Assembly (NCBI GenBank): GCA_023145315.1
Contig: JAGLEA010000136.1
Coordinates: 1-10,056 of the forward strand
Length of the DNA: 10,056 nt
Origin: Psychrilyobacter sp.
GTDB lineage: Bacteria > Fusobacteriota > Fusobacteriia > Fusobacteriales > Fusobacteriaceae
Direction: 5' to 3'
Below, piece by piece: positions 1 to 7,713 of this stretch; positions within the stretch are counted from its first letter, which is position 1; the number at the start of each line of letters is the position of its first letter. The position numbers and the translations under genes are program-made. A model generated the notes under the pieces. That model was not told where the DNA came from. It saw only the letters and a program-made list of their open reading frames with translations, and made no database searches.

Positions 1-467
1 GTTTCTGCTATTATTTTAGAAGTTAGATCTTTCATTCTTTGGATCTCTTTCGCTTGGATTTGAATATCCGTAGCTTGACCTTGAGCTCCTCCTAATGGTT
101 GATGAATCATTACTCTAGCATTTGGTAGTGCAAATCTTTTACCTTTTGCCCCAGCTGTTAGTAGTAGTGCTCCCATCGATGCAGCTTGTCCTATACATAT
201 CGTTTGTACATCTGGCTTTATATATTTCATAGTGTCATATATTGCCATTCCAGAAGTTATTACACCACCTGGGCTATTGATATACATAATTATATCTTTT
301 TCTGGTGCATCTGCTTCTAAAAATAATAATTGTGCTACTATTGAGTTAGCCACCAGATCGTTTATCTCTGTTCCTAAAAAAATAATTCTATCTTTTAATA
401 ATCTAGAATAGATGTCATAAGCTCTTTCACCTTTTCCATCATTTTCAATAACTGTTGGATTATACAT
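1..467 (-). CDS. clpP: ATP-dependent Clp protease proteolytic subunit ClpP (3' end cut by window edge)
   Basis: ClpP is the serine peptidase that forms the double-heptamer barrel degrading proteins unfolded by ClpX or ClpA/ClpC in the cytoplasm. I translated 155 complete codons by hand. The catalytic serine lies in GQAASMGA (Ser97) and the histidine in MIHQPLGG (His122), and the N-terminal half carries YINSPGG (62-68), the oxyanion-side loop. The catalytic Asp and the C-terminal 40 or so residues lie beyond the left edge. The usual length is about 195 residues, so about four fifths are present. The start ATG at 465-467 has GGAGGT (475-480) 7 nt upstream. The first residues MYNPTVIE with no long propeptide are typical. 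The gene follows tig, as in many bacteria, but a terminator and a separate promoter lie between them. No disrupting change is seen in the visible part. Confidence 0.97.
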   Translation of the reverse strand, partial: MYNPTVIENDGKGERAYDIYSRLLKDRIIFLGTEINDLVANSIVAQLLFLEADAPEKDIIMYINSPGGVITSGMAIYDTMKYIKPDVQTICIGQAASMGALLLTAGAKGKRFALPNARVMIHQPLGGAQGQATDIQIQAKEIQRMKDLTSKIIAE

Positions 468-505
468 AATTTTTACCTCCAAATTTAATATTTTTATCAT
501 ATAAG

Positions 506-533
506 ATATTAAAAAAGATTAATAACTTGTAAA
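506..533 (-). promoter_or_regulatory. Candidate sigma-70 type promoter for clpP
   Basis: On the minus strand TTTACA (528-533) is followed after 16 nt by TAATAT (506-511), each one or two changes from consensus. It lies just downstream of the tig terminator and upstream of the clpP ribosome-binding site, giving a leader of roughly 30 nt. No CtsR-like operator or CIRCE element is visible. The region is very AT-rich, so chance matches are likely. The call rests on position and on the need for a promoter after the terminator. Confidence 0.4.
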
Positions 534-543
534 ATAAAAATAG

Positions 544-577
544 AAATAGAAAAGGTGAAAAAACACCTTTTCTATTT
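544..577 (-). terminator. Intrinsic terminator of tig
   Basis: A perfect 14-bp inverted repeat (544-557 with 564-577) encloses a 6-nt loop, which is UUUUUU in the minus-strand RNA. The loop-proximal part of the stem is GGTG/CACC. On the minus strand the stem is followed by a T-rich stretch (531-543). It starts 7 nt after the tig stop codon and separates tig from clpP. The outer stem is A/T-rich, so some read-through is possible. Confidence 0.85.
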
Positions 578-584
578 ATTATTA

Positions 585-1874
585 TTACTTAGCTTGTTCT
601 TGGATAAACATTACAGTTTTTTCCATAGTAGCATCTACAGTTAAGTTAGTCATGAAGTTTTCTAAGTTATTTGCCTTAGTTAACTCCTCTTTTAACTTAG
701 CTACATCCATCTTGTAGATAGCTGCAACGTCTACTAATTTAGCATCTAATTCTTCAGTAGATAATTTGATATCTTCTGCTTTAGCAATCTCATCTAATAT
801 AAGATCTAATTTGATTTTTTCTTCTGCCATTGGCTTTACTTGCTCATTTAATTGCTCTACTGTAGAACCTGACATTTGTAAGTACATCTCTAAGTTCATA
901 CCTTGAGATTTTAATTGATTTTCCATTTCAGCGATTCTTCCTTTAATCTCTCTAGCTATCATAGATAACGGTAAAGTCATCTCAGTGTTAGCTAATACTT
1001 GATTAAGTAATGCTTGTCTGTAATCTCCTAATACTCTATTCTCTTCTCTAGTTTTAATCTCTTCTGTTTTTTTAGTTCTAAGATCTTCTACAGATTCAAA
1101 TCCTTCTTCTTTAGCAAATTCTTCAGTTAATTCAGGAGTTTTTGTTACTTTAATTCCGTTAATTTTAACTTTAAATGTAGCTTCTTTTCCTGCTAAGTTT
1201 TCTGCATTATATTCAGTTGGGAAATTTACTACGATATCTCCCTCTTGATCTTTTTCATATCCTACTAATTGATCTTCAAAAGTATCTATGAAAGATTTAG
1301 TTCCTAACTTTAACATATGTGATTCAGATTTTCCACCATCGAAAGCTTCTCCATCAACAAATCCTTCAAATGCTAAGTCAACAGTATCTCCTAACTCTGC
1401 TTTGTGTCCTTCTGCTGCATCTTCTAATGAAGATTTTGCTGCTACCATCATTTCTACTTCTTTATTTAATACTTCTTCATTCATTTCAAAACTTTCTTTT
1501 GTAGCTTCTAACCCTTTATATTCTCCTAAAGTAATTTCAGGGAATACATCTACATTAAATGTCATTTCAAATTTATCTCCATCTAATTTAACATCTGTTG
1601 TTCTGATGTAATCTACAGGATTGATTTTTCCATCTTTAATGATTGCTTCATAGTTTTCTTTTAACATAGCATCAGTTAATTCTTCTTTAATAACACCTTC
1701 ATAGTGAGATTCGATTGCAGAAGCAGGTGCATGACCTTTTCTAAATCCTGGAATTGCAGCATCTTTAGCTACTTTAGTTACAACAACTTTTTTTGCTTCT
1801 AATACTGCTGTACCTTCTACTTTTAAAGTGATTTCTACTACTGAGTTTTCTAATTTCTTGATTTCATAATTCAT
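585..1874 (-). CDS. tig: Trigger factor (ribosome-associated chaperone and prolyl isomerase)
   Basis: Trigger factor binds the ribosome exit tunnel at protein L23 and holds nascent chains. At 429 residues it matches the usual length of about 430. The three domains are in order. The N-terminal ribosome-binding domain (about 1-145) carries the signature loop GFRKGHAP (43-50). The FKBP-type prolyl isomerase domain (about 160-242) begins at GDTVDLAFEG. The helical C-terminal chaperone domain (about 250-429) ends in EQAK. The start ATG has GGGAGG (1885-1890) 10 nt upstream. The gene lies 57 nt after recJ, with no convincing terminator between, so it may be read as the last gene of the rimP operon, although a promoter of its own cannot be excluded. 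A strong terminator follows it. Confidence 0.97.
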   Translation of the reverse strand: MNYEIKKLENSVVEITLKVEGTAVLEAKKVVVTKVAKDAAIPGFRKGHAPASAIESHYEGVIKEELTDAMLKENYEAIIKDGKINPVDYIRTTDVKLDGDKFEMTFNVDVFPEITLGEYKGLEATKESFEMNEEVLNKEVEMMVAAKSSLEDAAEGHKAELGDTVDLAFEGFVDGEAFDGGKSESHMLKLGTKSFIDTFEDQLVGYEKDQEGDIVVNFPTEYNAENLAGKEATFKVKINGIKVTKTPELTEEFAKEEGFESVEDLRTKKTEEIKTREENRVLGDYRQALLNQVLANTEMTLPLSMIAREIKGRIAEMENQLKSQGMNLEMYLQMSGSTVEQLNEQVKPMAEEKIKLDLILDEIAKAEDIKLSTEELDAKLVDVAAIYKMDVAKLKEELTKANNLENFMTNLTVDATMEKTVMFIQEQAK

Positions 1875-1931
1875 GTTTCTTGTTCCTCCCTGTTTTTATT
1901 ATTAGTATATTTAATGTGCTTATAGCACTAA

Positions 1932-3614
1932 TTAATCATTTACTTTTACATCTTTTATTTTTATTTGTATTGTTTCAATATTATTATAGCAAATTTTTTC
2001 TGGGTAATAGGCAATTTCATATGTTTTTTCTTCATAATCATTTTCAGCTATTTTATATGCCAAATTAAATCCTACTGCAGAATATATTTTACCATTTTTT
2101 TCTATGAAAGTTTTAAAGTGCTTATCCTCTACACCAAACCTTTTCACTCTAACAAATTTTAAATTTTTATCTGTAAATAAAGGGTGTCGATTAGCAACAC
2201 CATAAGGAGCTACCTTAGCTAGTTCAGTTATGAAATTCTCATCTACCATCTCTAAAGGATAATTATAATCTATCTTTAGTATCCCTTTTTTTGATTCTTT
2301 TTGAGATTCTCCAATACCTTTAGCTATGACTTTTTCCACACTTTCTATATTCTCTTCTTCTACTATAAATCCAGCTGCATAGTCATGTCCACCAAATCGA
2401 ACTAGTTTATCAGAGTTTTTGTTTAAAATATCAAATATATTTATTCCTGAAACACTTCTACAAGAAGCTTTCCCGAGATTATTATGTAATGATATTAAGA
2501 TCACAGGTACATTATATTTAACTGCTAATCTACTCGCTACTACACCAATTACACCATGATGCCATTCCTCAGACTTTAAGAATAGATATTTAAAATCATC
2601 CATTAGCTCTACTTGTTGAACTATATCATCAAATATTTTCTTTTCATATAATCTTCTCTTATTATTAGATTTTTTCATATCCTCTATTATAGAGTGTAAC
2701 TTTACTTCGTCATCTTCTAAGAAGAATTCAGCACCAGTTCTAGAACGTCCTATTCTCCCCAAAGCATTTAGCATAGGTGAGATAAAAAAACTAATATCTG
2801 TAGTACTGATCTCTTTAGGAGATAGTTTCAGATAGTTTAAAAGTACTTTTATACCTTTAACCTTAGTGTTTTTCAGGGAGTCTAGTCCTTTTTTTACAAT
2901 GATTCTATTTTCACTATTTAATGGCATAACATCTGCAATAGTTCCTATCATCACAATATCTAAATAGTCATATAAAGTTTTAAAATCTTCTCCTAATTCT
3001 TTATATACTGCACAAGCAACTTTAAAAGCAACCCCTACTCCTGACAGATATTTGAACTTATAAGCTTTACTAAGTTTAGGATTTATTATTAATAGCTTAT
3101 TTTTTTCATCTTTTATTATTTTATGATGATCAGTAATTATTACTTCAATACCTAAAGAAACTGCATATTCTACATCCTCTATAGAATTGATACCTGTATC
3201 TACAGTAATAATAACTTTTCCATTTCTTTCATTAACATAATCTATAGCTTGTCTATTTAAACCATATCCTTCATCCATTCGATTAGGAATATAATAAGAC
3301 GTTTCTATTCCTATTGATCTTAGTGCAATAGTAAGATAAACAGAAGCTGTGATCCCATCTACATCGTAGTCTCCAAATATGAAAACTTTTGCATGATTTT
3401 TTCTTGCTCTGATTATCTTTTCAACTACTTCATCCATCCTTTCAAAATCAAAAGGATCTTCTAAATCATTTAAATTAGAATTTAAAAATTTATCTACATC
3501 TTCTTCCTCTATCTCTCGAGAGAGTAGAAGTTTAGTAACTTCTACTGATAGATTATGTTTAGAAATTATTCTTTCTACCTGGGATTCATCATAATTACTA
3601 TAATCCCAATACAT
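1932..3614 (-). CDS. recJ: Single-stranded-DNA-specific exonuclease RecJ
   Basis: RecJ degrades single-stranded DNA 5' to 3' in recombinational and mismatch repair. At 560 residues it is close to the family norm (about 570). The DHH phosphoesterase motifs are all present: GDYDVDG (81-87), VDTGI (138-142), the name-giving DHH (162-164) and GTIADVMPL (224-232). Then come PMLNALGR (280-287), the DHHA1 signature WHHGVIGVVASRL (351-363), and FGGH (407-410). The region after about 455 fits the C-terminal OB-fold. All metal-binding Asp and His positions that I can identify are kept. The ATG has AGGGGGA (3621-3627) 6 nt upstream, overlapping the rbfA stop codon. The 11-nt gap suggests co-transcription with rbfA. 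Its length and full motif set argue for RecJ rather than the shorter NrnA-type DHH enzymes. A repair nuclease at the end of a translation operon is notable but does not change the call. Confidence 0.95.
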   Translation of the reverse strand: MYWDYSNYDESQVERIISKHNLSVEVTKLLLSREIEEEDVDKFLNSNLNDLEDPFDFERMDEVVEKIIRARKNHAKVFIFGDYDVDGITASVYLTIALRSIGIETSYYIPNRMDEGYGLNRQAIDYVNERNGKVIITVDTGINSIEDVEYAVSLGIEVIITDHHKIIKDEKNKLLIINPKLSKAYKFKYLSGVGVAFKVACAVYKELGEDFKTLYDYLDIVMIGTIADVMPLNSENRIIVKKGLDSLKNTKVKGIKVLLNYLKLSPKEISTTDISFFISPMLNALGRIGRSRTGAEFFLEDDEVKLHSIIEDMKKSNNKRRLYEKKIFDDIVQQVELMDDFKYLFLKSEEWHHGVIGVVASRLAVKYNVPVILISLHNNLGKASCRSVSGINIFDILNKNSDKLVRFGGHDYAAGFIVEEENIESVEKVIAKGIGESQKESKKGILKIDYNYPLEMVDENFITELAKVAPYGVANRHPLFTDKNLKFVRVKRFGVEDKHFKTFIEKNGKIYSAVGFNLAYKIAENDYEEKTYEIAYYPEKICYNNIETIQIKIKDVKVND

Positions 3615-3625
3615 AACTATTCCCC

Positions 3626-3979
3626 CTAATTGCTTACTTTATCAATTAAGTTTGAAATTTTTATTGCACGGGCTACTGTATTGTCTAAATGTACTCTAAT
3701 TTCAGGTGTATATCTTAGAGTTGTTTCCTCTGCTACTCTCTTTCTCAAAAACTTTCTTACTTCATTTAATCCTTCTAATACCATTACTTCATCAACGGGA
3801 TTATCTCCTATTGATAACACGCTAAAGAAAACATCAGCATATCTAGAATCTTCTGTTACATCTATTTTAGTAACAGATACCATTCCTTGGATCTTAGGGT
3901 TTTTCACTTCCATAAATAAAGCATTTGAGATTATTCTTGTCATTTGTTTTTCAATACCTAGTAATCTTTGTTTTCTCAT
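3626..3979 (-). CDS. rbfA: 30S ribosome-binding factor RbfA
   Basis: RbfA is a small KH-fold protein that binds immature 30S subunits and helps finish the 5' end of 16S rRNA; it matters most in the cold. At 117 residues it has the family length. Recognisable stretches are the N-terminal RxxRLxxxIxxxISxAL pattern (residues 2-21), VSVTKIDVTEDSRYADVFFSV (35-54), and LRYTPEIRVHLDNT (88-101), the counterpart of the family's LRxxPEL-F-xD segment. The infB stop and this start form TAATATG with one base between. The upstream Shine-Dalgarno sequence is weak (around GATGTGA), so translation probably depends on coupling to infB. It sits directly after infB, the usual arrangement in bacteria. Confidence 0.95.
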   Translation of the reverse strand: MRKQRLLGIEKQMTRIISNALFMEVKNPKIQGMVSVTKIDVTEDSRYADVFFSVLSIGDNPVDEVMVLEGLNEVRKFLRKRVAEETTLRYTPEIRVHLDNTVARAIKISNLIDKVSN

Positions 3980-3980
3980 A

Positions 3981-6083
3981 TTATTTCACATCTTTTAGTG
4001 TTCTTTGGATTTCATCGATCTTATATGCCTCTACAATATCGCCCTCTTTAATATCATTAAAGTTTTTGATATTTAATCCACACTCTTGACCTACGATAAC
4101 TTCCTTTGCATCATCTTGATATCTCTTTAATGATGCTAATTCTCCATCATATACTACTACACTGTTTCTAAGTATTCTGATTTTTGAATCTGCATATACT
4201 TTTCCATCTTCTACATAACAACCAGCTATATTTCCGATTTTAGATACTTTAAATATTTTCTTGATTTCAATTCTTCCTAAATAAACTTCTTTATATTCAG
4301 GATCTAACATTCCTGATAAAGCTTTTTCTATATCTTCTACGATTTGGTAGATGATAGATGAAGTTCTAATCTCTACTCCAGCTTTATCTGCATTTCTCAT
4401 AGCTTTTGTAGTTGGTCTAACATTGAATCCTAAGATGATGGCGTTAGAAGCTTCTGCTAATCTAATATCACTCTCAGATATTGCTCCTGATGTAGCTTGA
4501 ATAATGTTTACAGCTACTTCTGAAGTTGATAACTTGTTTAAAGATTCCTTTAATGCTTGTACCGAACCTTTTGAGTCAGCTCTTATTATTAAGTTAAGCT
4601 CTTTTAAATTAATCTCATCCATATGTTGTGATAAAACTTCTAAAGAGATATGCTTTTTCTTGTTTTGGTTATTTAGTTTTCTATTTTTTTCTACTTCTTC
4701 TACGATTCTTCTAGCATGTTGTTCATTTTGAACTACATACATTACATCTCCAGCTTCAGGGACTGTGTTAAATCCTATAACTTCTGCCGGTTGAGAAAGT
4801 GTCGCATTTAGTATTTTTTCACCTTTATCATTTACTAGAGCTCTTACTTTACCATAAGCTTCTCCAGCTACAATGATATCTCCTATCTTTAAGCTACCCT
4901 CTTGTACTAATAGGTCAGCAACTGGTCCTACTTTTGGATCAAGTCTTGATTCCATTACTACACCTTTAGCTCTCTTTTTAGGGTTACCTTTTAATTCTAA
5001 CATCTCAGCTGTTATTAAAATAGTATCTAAAATACCTTCTAAGTTTGTTCCGAATTTAGCAGAAATTTCTACAAATTCTACATCTCCACCCCATTCTACA
5101 GGTACTAAACCATGTTCCATTAATTCATTTTTTACTCTAGCTGAATCTGCTCCATCTTTATCAATCTTATTTACTGCAATAATAATAGGTACATTAGCTG
5201 ATTTAGCATGTGCTACTGCTTCTACAGTTTGTGGCATTACACCGTCATCTGCTGCTACTACTAAGATTGCTATATCTGTTACTTGTGCTCCACGAGCTCT
5301 CATTTCTGTAAAAGCCTCATGTCCTGGAGTATCTACGAAAGATATTAATTTTCCGTTTTTTTCGATTTGATAAGCACCGATTTTTTGTGTTATTCCACCT
5401 GCTTCTCCATCTGCTACATTAGCTTCTCTTATAGCATCTAGTAATGAAGTTTTTCCATGGTCTACATGTCCCATGATAGTGATAATAGGAGCTCTCTCCA
5501 CTAAATCTTTTTCCTTATCTTCTATTTCTAAGTTGAATTTTTCTCCAAAAGCCATCTCTTCAATCTCTTCTTGCTCAACCATAGCATCATAGTCATCAGC
5601 TAATTCTTCTGCTAATTCCATATCAATAACACTATTAATAGTAAGCATTTGTCCCTTTAAAAATAACTTTTTGATTATTTCAGAAACATTAACTCCTAAT
5701 TTTTCAGCGAAGTTACCTAGTGTAATTTCTCCTCTGATTTTTATCATTTTAACTCCATCTTCTTCTACAACTTCATCTTCAAGTTCTTCAGTAGAGTTCA
5801 TAGTAAACTCGTTTCTTTTACCTTTTTTCTTCTTTTCTTTTTTCTCTTTTACAACTTTCTCTTTTTTCTCTTTTACTTTAGTTCCTTTCTTTTTTTTCTT
5901 TTTCTTATCTTTTTTCTCTTCTGTAGATTCCTCTTTTGGATTAAAGAAGTTTTCTACTTTTACCATTTCGTCTTCATTTAAACCAGAAACACTTTTCTTT
6001 CCCTCTATACCTAATTCACTTAATATCTCTAAGAATTCCTTACTTGTTTTTTCATATTTCTTTGCTATTTCATGTACTCTCAT
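3981..6083 (-). CDS. infB: Translation initiation factor IF-2
   Basis: IF2 is the GTPase that brings fMet-tRNA to the 30S start site and promotes 50S joining. At 700 residues it is a compact IF2, similar to Firmicute forms and shorter than enteric IF2 (about 890). It has an IF2-N domain (1-48) and a Lys/Glu-rich linker (about 52-90). A second IF2-N-type domain (about 113-165) follows. The GTPase domain carries GHVDHGKT (205-212), DTPGH (251-255), NKID (305-308) and SAK (341-343). Domain III and the fMet-tRNA-binding C-terminal domains run from about 430 to 700. The ATG at 6081-6083 has GGAGG (6089-6093) 5 nt upstream. It lies 15 nt after the ylxR-ylxQ gene and 1 nt before rbfA. The linker contains an in-frame A AAA AAG heptamer (5889-5895). 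An internal ATG (codon 113) has its own GGAG. Both are discussed as findings. Confidence 0.98.
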   Translation of the reverse strand: MRVHEIAKKYEKTSKEFLEILSELGIEGKKSVSGLNEDEMVKVENFFNPKEESTEEKKDKKKKKKKGTKVKEKKEKVVKEKKEKKKKGKRNEFTMNSTEELEDEVVEEDGVKMIKIRGEITLGNFAEKLGVNVSEIIKKLFLKGQMLTINSVIDMELAEELADDYDAMVEQEEIEEMAFGEKFNLEIEDKEKDLVERAPIITIMGHVDHGKTSLLDAIREANVADGEAGGITQKIGAYQIEKNGKLISFVDTPGHEAFTEMRARGAQVTDIAILVVAADDGVMPQTVEAVAHAKSANVPIIIAVNKIDKDGADSARVKNELMEHGLVPVEWGGDVEFVEISAKFGTNLEGILDTILITAEMLELKGNPKKRAKGVVMESRLDPKVGPVADLLVQEGSLKIGDIIVAGEAYGKVRALVNDKGEKILNATLSQPAEVIGFNTVPEAGDVMYVVQNEQHARRIVEEVEKNRKLNNQNKKKHISLEVLSQHMDEINLKELNLIIRADSKGSVQALKESLNKLSTSEVAVNIIQATSGAISESDIRLAEASNAIILGFNVRPTTKAMRNADKAGVEIRTSSIIYQIVEDIEKALSGMLDPEYKEVYLGRIEIKKIFKVSKIGNIAGCYVEDGKVYADSKIRILRNSVVVYDGELASLKRYQDDAKEVIVGQECGLNIKNFNDIKEGDIVEAYKIDEIQRTLKDVK

Positions 6084-6098
6084 TTATACCTCCAGTAT

Positions 6099-6617
6099 CT
6101 ATTCTGTCATACCACGAGCCACCTTTTTACTCTTTATACCGATTAAGTTAACTTCCGGTTTATCAAAAATCCCACCTAGCTGAACCTTTGATCCATAATG
6201 AATATATTTAATATCGTGTTCACGTGCTAATCTCATTATTCTCTTATCATTTTTTTCGCTAATATCTTCTGCTATTATTAAAAAATGTATTTTTTTCACA
6301 TCATCATTTACCATGTTTATTCCAAAACTTAAAAATTCAGAACGCTTCATAGTTTTCAATAAACTCAAATAATCTCTTTGAGCTTTTTTTACCGTTATTG
6401 CCATTTTATATAGGTCTTCATTAGATAATTTAACTTTCTTATTTTTTGCTAACCTCTTAATACACTCATGAGTCTTACATACATAAGTTCCTCTAGCTTG
6501 TACTGTTTGAGTAGGATCAAATACATTTTCACCATCTACTTCGGCTATTCTAAATAATTCAGATTTATCTTTTTGTTCTCTACACACAAGGCATGTTCTA
6601 GTAGGAGTCTTACTCAT
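6099..6617 (-). CDS. Fused YlxR (DUF448/RnpM) and L7Ae-like (YlxQ) RNA-binding protein
   Basis: The 172-residue protein joins two families that are usually separate neighbouring genes between nusA and infB. The N-terminal part (about 5-80) is YlxR/DUF448: RTCLVCR (7-13) and ARGTYVC (41-47) are its signatures. Cys9, Cys12, Cys47 and Cys52 could form a metal site. The C-terminal part (about 88-170) resembles ribosomal L7Ae/L30e, with the pattern FGINMV, HFLIIAEDIS (111-120) and a YGSKVQLGGIF stretch (141-151) where the family binds K-turn RNA. Known of the families: Bacillus YlxR has been linked to RNase P, and YlxQ binds kink-turn RNA. That this protein does both is inference. The start ATG overlaps the nusA stop by 8 nt (ATGAGTAA) and has only a weak Shine-Dalgarno sequence, so translation is probably coupled to nusA. 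Separate functions for the two halves remain possible. Confidence 0.88.
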   Translation of the reverse strand: MSKTPTRTCLVCREQKDKSELFRIAEVDGENVFDPTQTVQARGTYVCKTHECIKRLAKNKKVKLSNEDLYKMAITVKKAQRDYLSLLKTMKRSEFLSFGINMVNDDVKKIHFLIIAEDISEKNDKRIMRLAREHDIKYIHYGSKVQLGGIFDKPEVNLIGIKSKKVARGMTE

Positions 6618-7680
6618 TTTCTGCTGCTTCTAGATCTTCAAGAGTTTTTATATCTACTCTCATCCCTGTTAATTTTGCTGCTAATCTTGCATTTTGACCT
6701 GCTTTACCGATAGCTAGTGAAAGTTGATCTTTTTGAACGATAACTCTTGCTGTTTCTTCATCATCTAAAATTTCCACTGACTCTACTTTTGCTGGACTAA
6801 GTGCTGCTTTAACAAATTCTTTTTTATCTTCTTTCCACTCTATGATGTCTATTTTTTCACCATTTAGCTCTGTTACTATATTTTTAATTCTTAAACCTTT
6901 TTGCCCAATACAAGCTCCTACAGTATCGATATCAGTGTTTTCTGAAAATACCGCTACTTTTGCTCTTGATCCAGCTTCTCTTACTACTGATTTAAGTACT
7001 ACAATTCCATCTTCTATTTCAGGAACTTCTAATTCAAATAATCTTCTTAAAAAATCATCATGTTTTCTAGAAATTATAATCTTAGGATATTTATTCGTCT
7101 TCTCAACTTCAGAAACATAAACTTTTAGTCTATCTCCTATTCTATAAAGATCTGCAGGTGATTGCTCTTGTATAGTAAGGACAGCTTCTTTCATATCAAA
7201 TTCAACATGGATATTTTTTCTATCGTCAATTCTTCTAATTATCCCATTTAACATTTGGTGTTCATTAGATTTGAAGTTATCATAAAGATGTTGTCTCTCT
7301 GCTTCTCTTACTTTTTGGATAACTATTTGCTTTCCATTTTGTATAGCATTTCTTTTAAATTCTTCACAATTTTCTTCTATTTCTACAACATCACCAATTT
7401 TTGATCTTTTCTTTCCTGGAATCATTTGTGCTTCAGACAATTCGATTTCTAACTCATCATCTTCTACATTTTCAACTACAGTTTTAGGAACTGAAATTAC
7501 TATCTTGGCTTTTTTCTCATCTATTCTCACAGATAAGTTATCGTATTCACCATAATTTTTCTTATATGCTGCTAAAATTGCCTGTTCTATTGTTTCTATT
7601 AGTTCCTCTTTACTAATTCCTTTCTCTTTTTCTAACTCTTCTAGAGCTTCTAAGAAAATTTTAAAATCTTTTTTCGTCAC
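6610..7680 (-). CDS. nusA: Transcription termination/antitermination factor NusA (GTG start)
   Basis: NusA binds RNA polymerase and modulates pausing, intrinsic termination and rRNA antitermination. At 356 residues it is the short form, without the C-terminal acidic repeats of enteric NusA. Domains in order: the NusA N-terminal domain (about 1-125), S1 (about 138-205, HQMLNGIIRRID onward), KH1 with GQKG (259-262), and KH2 with GKAG (325-328). The conserved REAGSRAKVAVFS (234-246) leads into KH1. The start codon is GTG (7678-7680). It is chosen because AGGAGG (7687-7692) lies 6 nt upstream and the next residues, TKKDFKIFLEAL, align with the family N-terminus. It follows rimP by 33 nt, the near-universal order. 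The last eight bases overlap the ylxR-ylxQ start. Confidence 0.97.
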   Translation of the reverse strand: MTKKDFKIFLEALEELEKEKGISKEELIETIEQAILAAYKKNYGEYDNLSVRIDEKKAKIVISVPKTVVENVEDDELEIELSEAQMIPGKKRSKIGDVVEIEENCEEFKRNAIQNGKQIVIQKVREAERQHLYDNFKSNEHQMLNGIIRRIDDRKNIHVEFDMKEAVLTIQEQSPADLYRIGDRLKVYVSEVEKTNKYPKIIISRKHDDFLRRLFELEVPEIEDGIVVLKSVVREAGSRAKVAVFSENTDIDTVGACIGQKGLRIKNIVTELNGEKIDIIEWKEDKKEFVKAALSPAKVESVEILDDEETARVIVQKDQLSLAIGKAGQNARLAAKLTGMRVDIKTLEDLEAAENE

Positions 7681-7713
7681 TTCTGACCTCCTATGTAAAT
7701 CTATATATTATTT

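Noticed and set aside
1902..1910. TTAGTATAT upstream of tig, identical to one half of the symporter palindrome
   Set aside because: Only a half-site without its inverted partner. A 9-mer this A/T-rich is expected to recur by chance.
1904..1926. A tig promoter with TATACT at 1904-1909 on the minus strand
   Set aside because: The -10 is good but no acceptable -35 lies 16-18 nt upstream and there is no TGn extension. The match is common in AT-rich DNA.
1916..1928. Small inverted repeat GTGCT-TAT-AGCAC between recJ and tig as a recJ terminator
   Set aside because: The stem is only 5 bp with a 3-nt loop, and the minus-strand sequence after it has no T-run, so it does not fit an intrinsic terminator.
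4873..5370. Open reading frame of 165 codons on the plus strand inside infB
   Set aside because: It is antisense to conserved IF2 GTPase and domain III sequence, has no ribosome-binding site that I can see, and its serine/threonine/isoleucine-rich composition is typical of an antisense shadow.
5671..6183. Open reading frame of 170 codons on the plus strand across the infB 5' end
   Set aside because: Its poly-Phe/Ser content is simply the complement of the lysine-rich IF2 linker.
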